DNA from: an uncultured Oscillibacter sp.
GTDB lineage: Bacteria; Bacillota; Clostridia; Oscillospirales; Oscillospiraceae
Assembly: GCA_947577075.1 (NCBI GenBank)
Contig: CANPTW010000010.1
Coordinates: forward strand, 1 to 64,000
Reading direction: 5' to 3'
DNA length: 64,000 bases
The notes under the pieces are model-generated. The model was given only the letters and a program-made list of their open reading frames with translations. It did not search any database and was not told the DNA's origin. This document shows positions 41,244-48,923 of the stretch, one piece after another. Each line of letters opens with the position of its first letter. Within the stretch, counting starts at the first letter, position 1. The translations under genes were made by a program, and so were the position numbers.

Positions 41244-41259
41244 GGGGCGCGCAAAATTC

Positions 41260-41275
41260 CGTTTCACGTGAAACA
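41260..41275. promoter_or_regulatory. parS: parS site 3
   Basis: CGTTTCACGTGAAACA, 15 of 16 consensus positions, 2.76 kb from parS 2 and 48 bp before the serS start codon. Confidence 0.9.
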
Positions 41276-41322
41276 AACCTATTCCCTACATGGTATCAAT
41301 TTTAGGAAAGAAGGAAATCATC

Positions 41323-42627
41323 ATGCTTGACATCCGCTTTATCCGGGAGAATCCCGACATCGTCCGGGAGAACATCAAAAAGAAATTCCAGGACGCGAAG
41401 CTCCCCCTCGTCGACGAGGTCATCGACCTGGACGCCCGGCACCGCGCCGCCATCGCCGAGGCGGACCAGCTCCGCTCCAACCGGAACGCCCTGTCCAAAC
41501 AGATCGGCATGCTGATGGGCCAGGCGAAAAAGGACCCCGCCAAGCTCCAGGAGGCGGAGGCCGTCAAGGCCCAGGTTAAGGAGCAGGCGGACCGCCTGGC
41601 GGAGCTGGAGAAGCTGGAGGACGAGCTGTCCGGCGAGCTCCATAAGCGGATGCTGGTCATCCCCCAGATCATCGATCCCTCGGTGCCCATCGGCAAGGAC
41701 GACAGCGAGAATGTGGAGGTCCAGCGCTTCGGCGAGGCGAAAACGCCGGACTTCCCCATCCCCTACCACACGGAGATCATGGAGTCCTTCGGCGGCATCG
41801 ACCTGGACGCCGCGGGGCGGGTTTCCGGCAACGGGTTCTACTACCTCCTGGGGGACATCGCCCGGCTCCACGAGGCCGTGCTGGCCTATGGCCGGGACTT
41901 CATGATCGGCAAGGGCTTTGTCTACTGCATCCCCCCCTTCATGATCCACGGCAACGTGGTGGAGGGCGTCATGAGCCAGACCGACATGGACGGCATGATG
42001 TACAAAATCGAGGGGGAGGACCTCTATCTGATCGGCACCAGCGAGCACTCCATGATCGGCCGGTTCATCGACCAGATCCTTCCCACGGAAAAGCTGCCCC
42101 AGGTTCTGACCTCCTACTCCCCCTGCTTCCGCAAGGAGAAGGGCGCCCACGGCATCGAGGAGCGGGGCGTGTACCGCATCCACCAGTTTGAGAAGCAGGA
42201 GATGATTGTCGTCTGCAAGCCGGAGGAGTCCCCCATGTGGTACGAGAAGCTGTGGCAGTACTCCGTGGAGCTGTTCCGCTCCCTGGAAATTCCCGTGCGG
42301 CAGCTGGAGTGCTGCTCCGGCGACCTGGCGGACCTGAAGGTCAAGAGCTGCGACATCGAGGCCTGGTCCCCCCGGCAGCAGAAGTACTTCGAGGTCTGCT
42401 CCTGCTCCAACCTGGGAGACGCCCAGGCCCGGCGGCTCCGCATCCGCTATAAGGACGAGTCCGGCAAGACCCAGCTGTGCCACACCCTCAACAACACCTG
42501 CGTGGCCCCGCCCCGGATGCTGATCGCCTTCCTGGAGAACAACCTCCAGGCCGACGGCACCGTGATCATCCCCGAGATCCTCCGGCCTTACATGGGCGGG
42601 ACGGAGAAGCTTGTGCCCCAGAAATAA
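41323..42627 (+). CDS. serS: Seryl-tRNA synthetase
   Basis: A 434-aa class II SerRS. It begins MLDIRFIRENPDIVRENIKK, with the long tRNA-binding coiled coil (residues 30-100), then motif 1 around the dimer interface, motif 2 SPCFRKEKGAHGIEERGVYR and QFEKQEMI, and motif 3 with NNTCVAPPRMLIAFLENN. It charges tRNA-Ser (and tRNA-Sec) in the cytosol. ATG 41323 is chosen (family-typical MLD start); an upstream ATG at 41290 would overlap the region next to parS 3. No T-box is visible upstream. Confidence 0.97.
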   Translation: MLDIRFIRENPDIVRENIKKKFQDAKLPLVDEVIDLDARHRAAIAEADQLRSNRNALSKQIGMLMGQAKKDPAKLQEAEAVKAQVKEQADRLAELEKLEDELSGELHKRMLVIPQIIDPSVPIGKDDSENVEVQRFGEAKTPDFPIPYHTEIMESFGGIDLDAAGRVSGNGFYYLLGDIARLHEAVLAYGRDFMIGKGFVYCIPPFMIHGNVVEGVMSQTDMDGMMYKIEGEDLYLIGTSEHSMIGRFIDQILPTEKLPQVLTSYSPCFRKEKGAHGIEERGVYRIHQFEKQEMIVVCKPEESPMWYEKLWQYSVELFRSLEIPVRQLECCSGDLADLKVKSCDIEAWSPRQQKYFEVCSCSNLGDAQARRLRIRYKDESGKTQLCHTLNNTCVAPPRMLIAFLENNLQADGTVIIPEILRPYMGGTEKLVPQK

Positions 42628-42751
42628 CAACGGAGCGTATTGCGCTTTTGATTTTATTACAGACCGTTAAACCGCTTTCCAGCCGATGGGAGCCCGGCGG
42701 ACGGGGAAAGGTCCGTCCGGGGCCGCTGGAAGGGCTGTATTCCGGTCTGTG

Positions 42752-42784
42752 CCCCGCATCCCTTGCGGCGCAAGGGATGCGGGG
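42752..42784 (+). other. Perfect 14-bp hairpin in the serS-mscL gap
   Basis: CCCCGCATCCCTTG-CGGCG-CAAGGGATGCGGGG. No T run follows, so it is not a standard terminator. A second pairing GAGTCC (42787-42792) with GGACTC lies just after. The 290-nt gap has no gene; ACAGACCG (about 42660) and CGGTCTGT (about 42743) also pair, as if they were ends of another small element. Confidence 0.4.
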
Positions 42785-42917
42785 ATGAGTCCTGTCGAAG
42801 GGCCCGTGAGGGAACCTGCGGACTCCCCTTTGCCTCCGCCCTGAATGCGCGGAGGGGGGGCTTGGAGCGGGCGGCCGCCGGTCCCCCTACAACTTCATTT
42901 GGAAGGGAAGATCCTGT

Positions 42918-43316
42918 ATGGCAGAAAAAACCAGCGGCTTTTTCGCCGAGTTTAAGACCTTCATCGCCCGGGGCAACGTGATGGACATGGCGGTGGGCGT
43001 CATTGTCGGCGGAGCCTTTTCCAACATCACCAACTCCCTGATCAACGACATCGTCATGCCCCTTCTGGGCATCTTTACCAACAGCGTCTCCTTCGCGGAG
43101 ATGGAGGTACAGGTCGGCCCCGCCGTGGTCACCTACGGCAACTTCATTCAGGCCGTTTTGAACTTCCTCATTATGGCCTTTGTGGTCTTCTGCCTGGTGA
43201 AGGCCCTGAACAGCTTCCACAAGAAGAAGGAGGAGGCCCCTCCCCCGCCGCCTCCGGGCCCCTCCGCCGAGGAGGCGCTGCTGACGGAGATCCGGGACCT
43301 GCTGCGGGAAAAATGA
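42918..43316 (+). CDS. mscL: Large-conductance mechanosensitive channel
   Basis: A 132-aa MscL: N-terminal helix FFAEFKTFIARGNVMDMAVGV leading into TM1 (VIVGGAFSNITNSLINDIVMP), a short extracellular loop, TM2 (FIQAVLNFLIMAFVVFCLVKAL) and a C-terminal bundle (LTEIRDLLRE) after a Pro-rich linker. It opens on membrane stretch to release solutes during osmotic downshock (family knowledge). GGAAGGGAAGA precedes the ATG. Its stop overlaps the rsmG start (ATGATGG). Confidence 0.96.
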   Translation: MAEKTSGFFAEFKTFIARGNVMDMAVGVIVGGAFSNITNSLINDIVMPLLGIFTNSVSFAEMEVQVGPAVVTYGNFIQAVLNFLIMAFVVFCLVKALNSFHKKKEEAPPPPPPGPSAEEALLTEIRDLLREK

Positions 43317-44011
43317 TGGAAGCCATCCTCCGGGAGGGGCTGGAGGCCCTCTCCCTCCCCTCCGGCGGCGTTCCGGCCCTGGTCCGCTACGGAGAGCTGC
43401 TGGCGGAGAAAAACAAGGTCATGAACCTCACCGCCATCACGGACCCCGCCGGGACGGCCCGGCTCCACTTTCTGGACAGCGCCGCCCTGCTGACCCTGGC
43501 GGACTTTCGGGGAAAGGCCGTGGTGGACGTGGGCACCGGGGCGGGCTTCCCGGGCCTTCCCCTGAAAATCCTGGAGCCCTCCATCCGCCTGACCCTGCTG
43601 GACGCCCAGCGGAAGCGGGTGGACTTCCTGGAGGAGGTCTGCCGGGACCTGGGCCTCGGGGACGTGGAATGCGTCCACGGCCGGGCGGAGGAGTTCGCCG
43701 GGGAGCGCCGGGAGTCCTTCGATCTGGCGGTAAGCCGGGCGGTGGCGGCCCTTCCGGTGCTGGCGGAGCTGTGCCTGCCCCTGGTGAAGCCCGGGGGAGC
43801 CTTCCTGGCCATGAAGTCCGTGGGCTCCGGAGAGGAGCTGAACGCCGCCGGACGGGCGGTGCAGCTTCTGGGGGGGCGGCTGGAACGGCCCCTGGACTAT
43901 GCCATTCCCGGCACCGACGTCCGGCACCGGCTGGTCATTCTCACAAAAATTGGGGAAACCCCAAAAAAATATCCCAGAACGTTTGCAAAGATCAAGAAGA
44001 ATCCGCTATAA
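43313..44011 (+). CDS. rsmG: 16S rRNA (guanine-N7) methyltransferase
   Basis: A 232-aa RsmG/GidB: NKVMNLTAITDPAGTARLHFLDS is the family N-terminal signature, then VVDVGTGAGFPGLPLKI (SAM motif I), LDAQRKRVDFLEEV, and AVSRAVAALPVLAELCLPL. It methylates G527 of 16S rRNA (family knowledge). Its occurrence near parA/parB fits the usual origin-proximal cluster, although the order is rearranged with serS and mscL in between. A start at ATG 43316 is equally possible. The final basic PKKYPRTFAKIKKNPL is typical. Confidence 0.95.
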   Translation: MMEAILREGLEALSLPSGGVPALVRYGELLAEKNKVMNLTAITDPAGTARLHFLDSAALLTLADFRGKAVVDVGTGAGFPGLPLKILEPSIRLTLLDAQRKRVDFLEEVCRDLGLGDVECVHGRAEEFAGERRESFDLAVSRAVAALPVLAELCLPLVKPGGAFLAMKSVGSGEELNAAGRAVQLLGGRLERPLDYAIPGTDVRHRLVILTKIGETPKKYPRTFAKIKKNPL

Positions 44012-44012
44012 T
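43983..44012 (+). promoter_or_regulatory. Promoter of the MinD-like gene
   Basis: TTGCAA (43983-43988), 18-nt spacer, TATAAT (44007-44012), overlapping the end of rsmG. Confidence 0.6.
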
Positions 44013-44072
44013 AGAACGTGTCAAAGCTCCGCCCGGGATCTCCCGGCGGAAAATGGGAAGGGGGCGTGCTCC

Positions 44073-44819
44073 ATGGCGGGCCAATGCGTCGCCGTAGTCT
44101 CCGGCAAGGGGGGCACGGGCAAGACCTCGTTCACCGCGGGGGTGGGCTCCGCCCTGGCGCAGTCCGGACTGCGGGTCCTGTGCGTGGACTGCGACGTGGC
44201 CCTGCGGAACCTGGACCTGGCCCTGGGGCTGACGGACCGGGCCCTGATGGACTTCACCGACGTGGCCCAGGAGCGCTGCCCCCTGGAGACGGCGGCGGTG
44301 GAGCACCCGGACATCCCCGGGCTCTTTCTGCTGACGGCCCCCGCCCGCAGCCGGGGCCGCCCGGTGAGCGAGGAGCAGATGGCCGCTTTGCTGGAAAAGG
44401 CCCGGGAGGGCTATGACTACTGCTTTTTGGACGCTCCGGCGGGCCTGGACGGCGGGTTCCGCCTGGCCACCTGCCGGGCGGACCGGGCCGTGGTGGTGGC
44501 CACGGCGGACGCCTCCTCCCTGCGGGACGCGCAGCACACCGTGATGGAGCTCCATCAGTTTCCCACGGGGCGGCTCCACCTGGTGGTGAACCGGGTGCGG
44601 AAAAAGCTGCTGCGCAGCATGCACGCCACCATTGACGACGCCATCGACCGGGCGGGCCTCCCCCTGATCGGCGTCATTCCCGAGGACGACGCCCTGCCCC
44701 TGTATCTGAACCAGGGCGTGCCCCTGCTGCTGCACAGCAGCCAGGGGGCGGCGGCGGCCTATCGAAACATTGCCAGGCGGATGCAGGGCCAGCGGGTCCC
44801 CCTGCTGCGCATCCGGTAA
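44073..44819 (+). CDS. MinD/ParA-family ATPase
   Basis: A 248-aa protein with the deviant Walker A SGKGGTGKTSFTAGVG (residues 10-25), VLCVDCDVALRNLDLALGL as in MinD, and CFLDAPAGLDGGFRLA with DRAVVVATADASSLRDAQ. It lacks the clear C-terminal amphipathic membrane helix of MinD, and no minC or minE is nearby, so calling it minD would be premature. Relatives act in placing division sites, flagella or chromosomes (family knowledge). It lies just after rsmG with its own promoter and precedes the methylglyoxal-synthase homologue. Confidence 0.85.
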   Translation: MAGQCVAVVSGKGGTGKTSFTAGVGSALAQSGLRVLCVDCDVALRNLDLALGLTDRALMDFTDVAQERCPLETAAVEHPDIPGLFLLTAPARSRGRPVSEEQMAALLEKAREGYDYCFLDAPAGLDGGFRLATCRADRAVVVATADASSLRDAQHTVMELHQFPTGRLHLVVNRVRKKLLRSMHATIDDAIDRAGLPLIGVIPEDDALPLYLNQGVPLLLHSSQGAAAAYRNIARRMQGQRVPLLRIR

Positions 44820-44922
44820 GCCGCCTTTCCCCGGCGGGAAGGGATATCCGCCGGCCCCCCCAGGCTTCACTCTGGCGGCGTCCAGCGGAGGCCGCTTTCA
44901 GACCGCTCGAAAGGAGTACGAC

Positions 44923-45339
44923 ATGAACATCGCCCTAATGGCCCATGACAACAAAAAGGAGCTGATGGTCCAGTTCTGCACGGCCTACGCCGGAATCCTG
45001 GCCCGGCACCAGCTTTACGCCACCAACACCACCGGCCACATGGTGGCGGACGCCACCGGCCTGGACGTGCACTGCTTTTTGACCTATGCCCACGGCGGAA
45101 GCCAGCAGATCGGCGCCCGCATCTCCTATAACGAGTTTGACATGGTGCTGTTTTTCAACGATCCCGCCAACGAGGACCGGGCCGACGACATCTCCTACAT
45201 TTCCCGCCTCTGCGACCAGAACCGGGTCCCCTTCGCCAGCAACATCGCCACGGCGGAGATGCTGGTCCTGGGCCTCTCCAGGGGCGACCTCGACTGGCGG
45301 CTCATTGTCAACCCCTCCACCTCCCGGCCCCTGGCCTGA
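44923..45339 (+). CDS. Methylglyoxal synthase homologue with altered active site
   Basis: A 138-aa protein clearly of the MgsA fold: MNIALMAHDNKKELMVQFC, LYATNTTGHMVADATGLDVH and SNIATAEMLVLGLSRGDLDWR. Two residues known to be catalytic in E. coli MgsA are replaced: the GGDQQ motif reads GGSQQ (S60 for the Asp 71 equivalent), and the PHDPD segment holding His 98 reads EDRADD. It may therefore be inactive or have a different substrate (inference). MgsA normally turns dihydroxyacetone phosphate into methylglyoxal. GAAAGGAGTACG precedes the ATG. The 212 nt after it hold only a GCGCCC...GGGCGC stem. Confidence 0.85.
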   Translation: MNIALMAHDNKKELMVQFCTAYAGILARHQLYATNTTGHMVADATGLDVHCFLTYAHGGSQQIGARISYNEFDMVLFFNDPANEDRADDISYISRLCDQNRVPFASNIATAEMLVLGLSRGDLDWRLIVNPSTSRPLA

Positions 45340-45551
45340 GTCGTTTCAACGGGTCCCGCCAAACCGGGGGCAGCACAAAAACCCTGAGCGGCAGGGCGGT
45401 TCGCCGTTTTTGGCGGTCCCGCTCTTCCGTGTTTGCGTGCGCCCAAAACGGGCGCCTGCGGGGCGGGGCCCCGGGAAGGCCCCCTTCCGATTGGCCGCCG
45501 AAGGCTTGCTCCGGCGGCTTTGCCGCTTCCGCCCCGGAAAGGGAGGCCATA

Positions 45552-46079
45552 ATGCCCATGATGATTCGACGCTACCGGCCGGAGGACTGCGGGACTCTGG
45601 CAGAGCTGTTTTACCGCACCGTCCACACCGTGAACCGGGCGGATTACACCCCGGAGCAGGTAAACGCCTGGGCGCCGGGGACTGTGGACCTCTCCCGGTG
45701 GGACCGGAGCTTCCGGGCCCATTACAGCCTGGTCGCCCTCCGGGGCGGCGTTATCATCGGCTTCGGCGACATCGACCCGGCGGGTTACCTCGACCGGCTG
45801 TACGTCCACGCGGACTATCAGAGGCAGGGAACCGCCTCCGCCCTCTGCGACGGGCTGGAGGCGGCGGTTCCGGGGAAAATCACGGTCCACGCCTCCCTTA
45901 CGGCCCGGCCCTTTTTTGAAAAGCGGGGCTACAAGGTCCTCCGGGAACAGCAGGTGGAGCGGCGGGGCGTGCTGCTCACCAACTGCGTCATGGAGAAGGA
46001 GCCGGAGCTGCGGCGGAGATCCGCCGGGGCCCCGGGCGGGGCGGACCTTTTTCCGAAGGACTTCCGGGGAAGCCCTTGA
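45552..46079 (+). CDS. GNAT family N-acetyltransferase
   Basis: A 175-aa GNAT: IRRYRPEDCGTLAELFYRTV (N-terminal strand-helix), GGVIIGFGDIDPAGYLDRLYV with the strand-4 beta-bulge, DYQRQGTASALCDGLE (acetyl-CoA pyrophosphate loop, Q-x-x-G-T/x-A) and ARPFFEKRGYKVL. It resembles the PhnO/YafP-like group. The substrate is unknown. GGGAGGCCATA precedes the ATG. Its stop codon overlaps the -35 of the hisS leader promoter. Confidence 0.9.
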   Translation: MPMMIRRYRPEDCGTLAELFYRTVHTVNRADYTPEQVNAWAPGTVDLSRWDRSFRAHYSLVALRGGVIIGFGDIDPAGYLDRLYVHADYQRQGTASALCDGLEAAVPGKITVHASLTARPFFEKRGYKVLREQQVERRGVLLTNCVMEKEPELRRRSAGAPGGADLFPKDFRGSP

Positions 46080-46104
46080 CATTTCCGAAAAAAACGCATA
46101 TAAT
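46076..46104 (+). promoter_or_regulatory. hisS leader promoter (consensus sigma-A)
   Basis: TTGACA (46076-46081), 17-nt spacer, TATAAT (46099-46104): a perfect consensus match. The -35 contains the TGA stop of the upstream GNAT gene. Confidence 0.85.
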
Positions 46105-46111
46105 CACAGCA

Positions 46112-46355
46112 ATTTCACCGCAATGACGCCGCAGCAGTACTCCCTGCGCCAGCCCCCAGAGAGGGACCCCTTGGCTGAAAGGGTCCCGGCCCGGCCCGGA
46201 GGAAGGACAGCGGCGGAGCGGGGACGGAAACGTCCACGGCCCCCTCCCCGTACCAGGAGGAACGAAGGAGGCGCAAGCCTTGAATTTGGGTGGCACCACG
46301 AAGCGATGAGCGCTATCGTCCCAAAGCCGGTTTTGGGAGGAGGGCGCTTTTTTTG
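46112..46355 (+). promoter_or_regulatory. T-box leader of hisS
   Basis: A T-box: stem I features include AGAGAGGGACCCCTTGGCTG and AAAGGGTCCC; the T-box sequence GGGTGGCACCACG (46288-46300) is followed by a terminator stem (GCGCT...CCCAAA...TTTGGG...AGGGCGC, then TTTTTTT, ending at 46355). Uncharged tRNA-His would pair with the GGTG/ACC bulge to favour the antiterminator. The specifier triplet was not resolved by eye, so the His assignment rests on the downstream gene. Confidence 0.88.
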
Positions 46356-46403
46356 ACGCCCCCGGACCCCAAGCCGCCAACACGAACGAAAAGGAGCAGC
46401 GTT

Positions 46404-47759
46404 ATGGCTAAACAGACCCCCCGCACCCTCTCCGGCTTTATGGAGCTCCTCCCCGCCCCCCAGCGGCAGATGGAGCGGATGATGGAGATCCTGCGGAACA
46501 CCTACGCCCTCTATGGCTTCACCCCCCTGGACACCCCGGTTATCGAGTCCAGCGAGGTCCTTCTGGCCAAGGGCGGCGGCGAGACGGAAAAGCAGATCTA
46601 CCGCTTCCAGAAGGGGGACGCGGACCTCTCCCTCCGCTTCGACCTGACGGTCCCCCTGGCAAAGTATGTGGCCCTGCACTACAGCGACCTGACCTTCCCC
46701 TTCCGGCGCTTCCAGATCGGCAAGGTCTACCGGGGGGAGCGGGCCCAGCGGGGCCGCTTCCGGGAGTTCTATCAGGCGGACATCGACGTGATTGGGGACG
46801 GGAAGCTCTCCATCCTCAACGAGGCGGAGATTCCCGCCATCATCTACAAGACCTTCTCCGCCTTAGGGCTCCGGCGCTTCCGCATCCGGGTGAACAACCG
46901 GAAAATCCTGAACGGGTTTTACGCCTCCCTGGGCCTTGCGGACAAAGCGGGGGACGTCATGCGGACGGTGGACAAGCTGGAGAAGATCGGCCCGGAGAAG
47001 GTCCGGGAGATCCTGACCGGGGACCTGGGCGTCGGCCCGGAGCGCGCCGGGGAAATCCTGGACTTCATCGCCATCACCGGAGAGACGGAGGAAATCCTCT
47101 CCGCCCTGGAGGCCCGCCGGGGCCGGAACGAAGTTTTCGACCAGGGCGTGGACGAGCTGAAGACCGTTGTCAAGCACCTGGGGGCCTTCGGCGTCCCGGC
47201 AGAGAACTTTGCCGTGGACCTCACCATTGCCCGGGGGCTGGACTATTACACCGGAACCGTCTATGAAACGGTGCTTTTGGACCACCCGGAGATCGGCTCC
47301 GTGTGCTCCGGGGGGCGGTATGATAACCTAGCGAAATATTACACCGATAAACAACTCCCCGGAGTGGGCATTTCCATCGGTTTGACCCGGCTGTTTTACG
47401 TTTTGGGAGAACAGGGCATGCTGAATCCGGAGCTGAACACGGCTCCGGCGGACGTGCTGATCCTCCCCATGACGGAGGACCTGAGCGCCGCCATCGCCCT
47501 GGCGACGGAGCTCCGGGAGAACGGCGTCCGGGCCCAGCTCCACTGCGAGGAGAAGAAGTTCAAGCAGAAGATCTCCTATGCCGACAAGCTGGGGATTCCC
47601 TATGTCATCTTCCTGGGTGAGGATGAGATCAACGCCGGGGTGGTGGCGTGCAAGGACATGGCCACTGGGGAACAGACCAAACTGGACGCTAAGGCTACCA
47701 TTTACCGCATTAAGGCGGGGCTGGACGCCCGGAACAGGGGGTTTGTCATCCGGGGATGA
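46404..47759 (+). CDS. hisS: Histidyl-tRNA synthetase
   Basis: A 451-aa class II HisRS with the N-terminal catalytic core (GFTPLDTPVIESSEVL, LSLRFDLTVPLAKYVA as motif 2 region, RFREFYQADIDVIGD), the His-specific LTIARGLDYYTGTVYET, SGGRYDNLAKYY, motif 3 GVGISIGLTRLFYVL, and an anticodon-binding domain (VLILPMTEDLSAAIALATEL). It charges tRNA-His. AAAAGGAGCAGC precedes the ATG at 46404. A T-box leader precedes it. Its 3' end is 11 nt from the first inverted repeat of the XRE module. Confidence 0.97.
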   Translation: MAKQTPRTLSGFMELLPAPQRQMERMMEILRNTYALYGFTPLDTPVIESSEVLLAKGGGETEKQIYRFQKGDADLSLRFDLTVPLAKYVALHYSDLTFPFRRFQIGKVYRGERAQRGRFREFYQADIDVIGDGKLSILNEAEIPAIIYKTFSALGLRRFRIRVNNRKILNGFYASLGLADKAGDVMRTVDKLEKIGPEKVREILTGDLGVGPERAGEILDFIAITGETEEILSALEARRGRNEVFDQGVDELKTVVKHLGAFGVPAENFAVDLTIARGLDYYTGTVYETVLLDHPEIGSVCSGGRYDNLAKYYTDKQLPGVGISIGLTRLFYVLGEQGMLNPELNTAPADVLILPMTEDLSAAIALATELRENGVRAQLHCEEKKFKQKISYADKLGIPYVIFLGEDEINAGVVACKDMATGEQTKLDAKATIYRIKAGLDARNRGFVIRG

Positions 47760-47770
47760 CGGGGCTTGTT

Positions 47771-47995
47771 CTCGCCCTTCGGGCGGGGCGGATTGGCGGT
47801 CAGCGATGGCTGGGCAATGCACCCCCCATTCTCTCTTTTGCGAAAAGAGAGAATGCGCCGTGCACGGTGGAAGAGAGAAAACGGGGGCGCGCAGGCAGTG
47901 CCTCCGGTTCCAGGCATATCTTCTGCCCGCGGCGTGGTGCGGGCGGGGGTTTGTCCCGCGAAGAATCATCTGCCCTTCTCTTTCCGCTGCCGCTA
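47771..47995 (-). repeat. Inverted repeat L_X (left flank of XRE module X)
   Basis: About 225 bp that are repeated, in inverse orientation, at 48637-48865 and, with an insertion, at 52240-52670; in the same orientation at 51353-51606. It contains a perfect 13-bp hairpin CATTCTCTCTTTT-GCG-AAAAGAGAGAATG (47827-47855), GCCGTGCACGG, and ends inside with CTTTCCGCTGCCGCTA. The outermost part (GGGCGGGGCGGATTGG) is shared only with 52240-52670. Confidence 0.85.
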
Positions 47996-48030
47996 ATCCG
48001 GCGGTTGGGGAAGTCTTCCAATATCCAATA

Positions 48031-48276
48031 TCATGGTTCCAGGAGCTCCGCCATGAGCTGTGCCCCGAAACGGACGCCAATATAAAAGGATTCCTCCGCT
48101 TGTTTGTCCGCCAGGACCTCGATACTCGGTTTCAGAGCTTCCGCAACCGCTTCCTCTACGGCGCGAAGCTGTGTCACGATTTTTTGCTCCTCCTCCCTCT
48201 GGGGGTTCTCCAAAGTGGAAAGCGTCTTGAGTATGGGAAGGCGGTCGTGGTATATCTGCGCTAAGAGATCCGGCAT
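48031..48276 (-). CDS. DUF6809-like small protein, module X
   Basis: An 81-aa protein, MPDLLAQIYHDRLPILKTL at the start and ESFYIGVRFGAQLMAELLEP at the end, with a Glu/Ala-rich helical middle (QLRAVEEAVAEALKPSIEVL). The C-terminal YxGxRxGxQLMAE pattern resembles Firmicutes proteins grouped as DUF6809; this is recognition by eye. Its twin lies at 51642-51887. It diverges from the XRE gene at 48356 and probably shares its operator. Function unknown: a toxin, an effector or an accessory of the regulator are all possible. AAAGGAGATGTTCCC precedes the ATG. Confidence 0.75.
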   Translation of the reverse strand: MPDLLAQIYHDRLPILKTLSTLENPQREEEQKIVTQLRAVEEAVAEALKPSIEVLADKQAEESFYIGVRFGAQLMAELLEP

Positions 48277-48299
48277 GGGAACATCTCCTTTAAAAAATA

Positions 48300-48338
48300 T
48301 TGCACTTGTTGTTCACTTATAGTATCATACTAAAAGTG
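48300..48338 (+). promoter_or_regulatory. Module X promoter with dyad operator
   Basis: TTGCAC (48300-48305), 17 nt, TATCAT (48323-48328). A dyad CACTTATAGTAT-C-ATACTAAAAGTG (48314-48338; 11 of 12 arm positions paired) covers the -10. It is the natural autorepression site for the XRE protein (inference). Confidence 0.65.
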
Positions 48339-48355
48339 CTAAGTCAAGAGGTTAT

Positions 48356-48604
48356 ATGGAGACTAAGAAAATTTTTAGTGAGCGGCTCCGTGAGCTGCGT
48401 AACAGCCAGTCTGTCAGCCAGATGCAGCTTGCCAACGCATTGGGACTGACACAAAATTCAATCGGCATGATGGAGCGGGGCTACCGTGGGACCACCATTG
48501 AGAAACTGGCCCTGCTGGCGGAATATTTTCATGTATCCGCGGACTATCTGCTGGGGATTACGGATGACCCCACTTGGCGCGGCGGGCCCGGAGAAACGGC
48601 CTGA
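48356..48604 (+). CDS. HTH XRE-family regulator, module X
   Basis: An 82-aa single-domain Xre/Cro-CI regulator: LRELRNSQSVSQMQLANALG and LTQNSIGMMERGYRGTTIEK form the five-helix HTH, and the tail LLAEYFHVSADYLLGITDD is the usual XRE C-terminus. The N-terminal DNA-reading half differs from its twin at 51960, while the last 35 residues are almost the same. CAAGAGGTTAT precedes the ATG. It is divergent from the DUF6809-like gene, with an operator between. Confidence 0.9.
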   Translation: METKKIFSERLRELRNSQSVSQMQLANALGLTQNSIGMMERGYRGTTIEKLALLAEYFHVSADYLLGITDDPTWRGGPGETA

Positions 48605-48636
48605 CCGGAGGTGCAGACCCAAAGCAAGCGCCGGGG

Positions 48637-48865
48637 TAGCGGCAGCGGAAAGAGAAGAAAGTCGATTCTTCGAGATCCAAAACCCCCGCTCAATCCACGC
48701 CGCGGGCAGAAGATATGCCTGGAACCGGAGGCAGCTCTTCCGCGCCCCTCGTTTTCTCTCTTCCACCGTGCACGGCGCATTCTCTCTTTTCGCAAAAGAG
48801 AGAATGGGGGGTGCAAATGGACCAGCCCCCAAAGGGCTGTTGACTCCCCCGCCCACCAGGGCGAC
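48637..48865 (+). repeat. Inverted repeat R_X (right flank of XRE module X)
   Basis: The reverse complement of L_X with roughly 85-90% identity over the core, including the same 13-bp hairpin (48778-48806, loop CGC). The outer end (GCCCACCAGGGCG with ACAGCC nearby) matches the outer end of 51353-51606, not that of L_X. It fills the gap before aspS; the aspS leader (48866-48923) is AT-rich with TATAGAATAAT as a possible -10. Confidence 0.85.
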
Positions 48866-48923
48866 TACGAACTGTATCTATATAGAATAATACAACAATT
48901 TGTAATAGAAAAGAGGCACTCTT

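Noticed and set aside
41042-41322. T-box leader for serS
   Set aside because: No GGTGGNACC motif or terminator is present; the stretch holds a repeat remnant and a parS site.
42655-42750. Possible extra MITE with ACAGACCG/CGGTCTGT ends
   Set aside because: Only 8 bp of end pairing and no second copy; kept as a note, not called.
42780-42835. Hammerhead-like ATGAGTCC...GAA pattern before mscL
   Set aside because: The CUGAUGA core and the required three-way helices cannot be drawn; it is more likely two simple stems.
44073-44819. Naming the ATPase minD
   Set aside because: No minC/minE nearby and no obvious C-terminal membrane-targeting helix; kept as MinD/ParA family.
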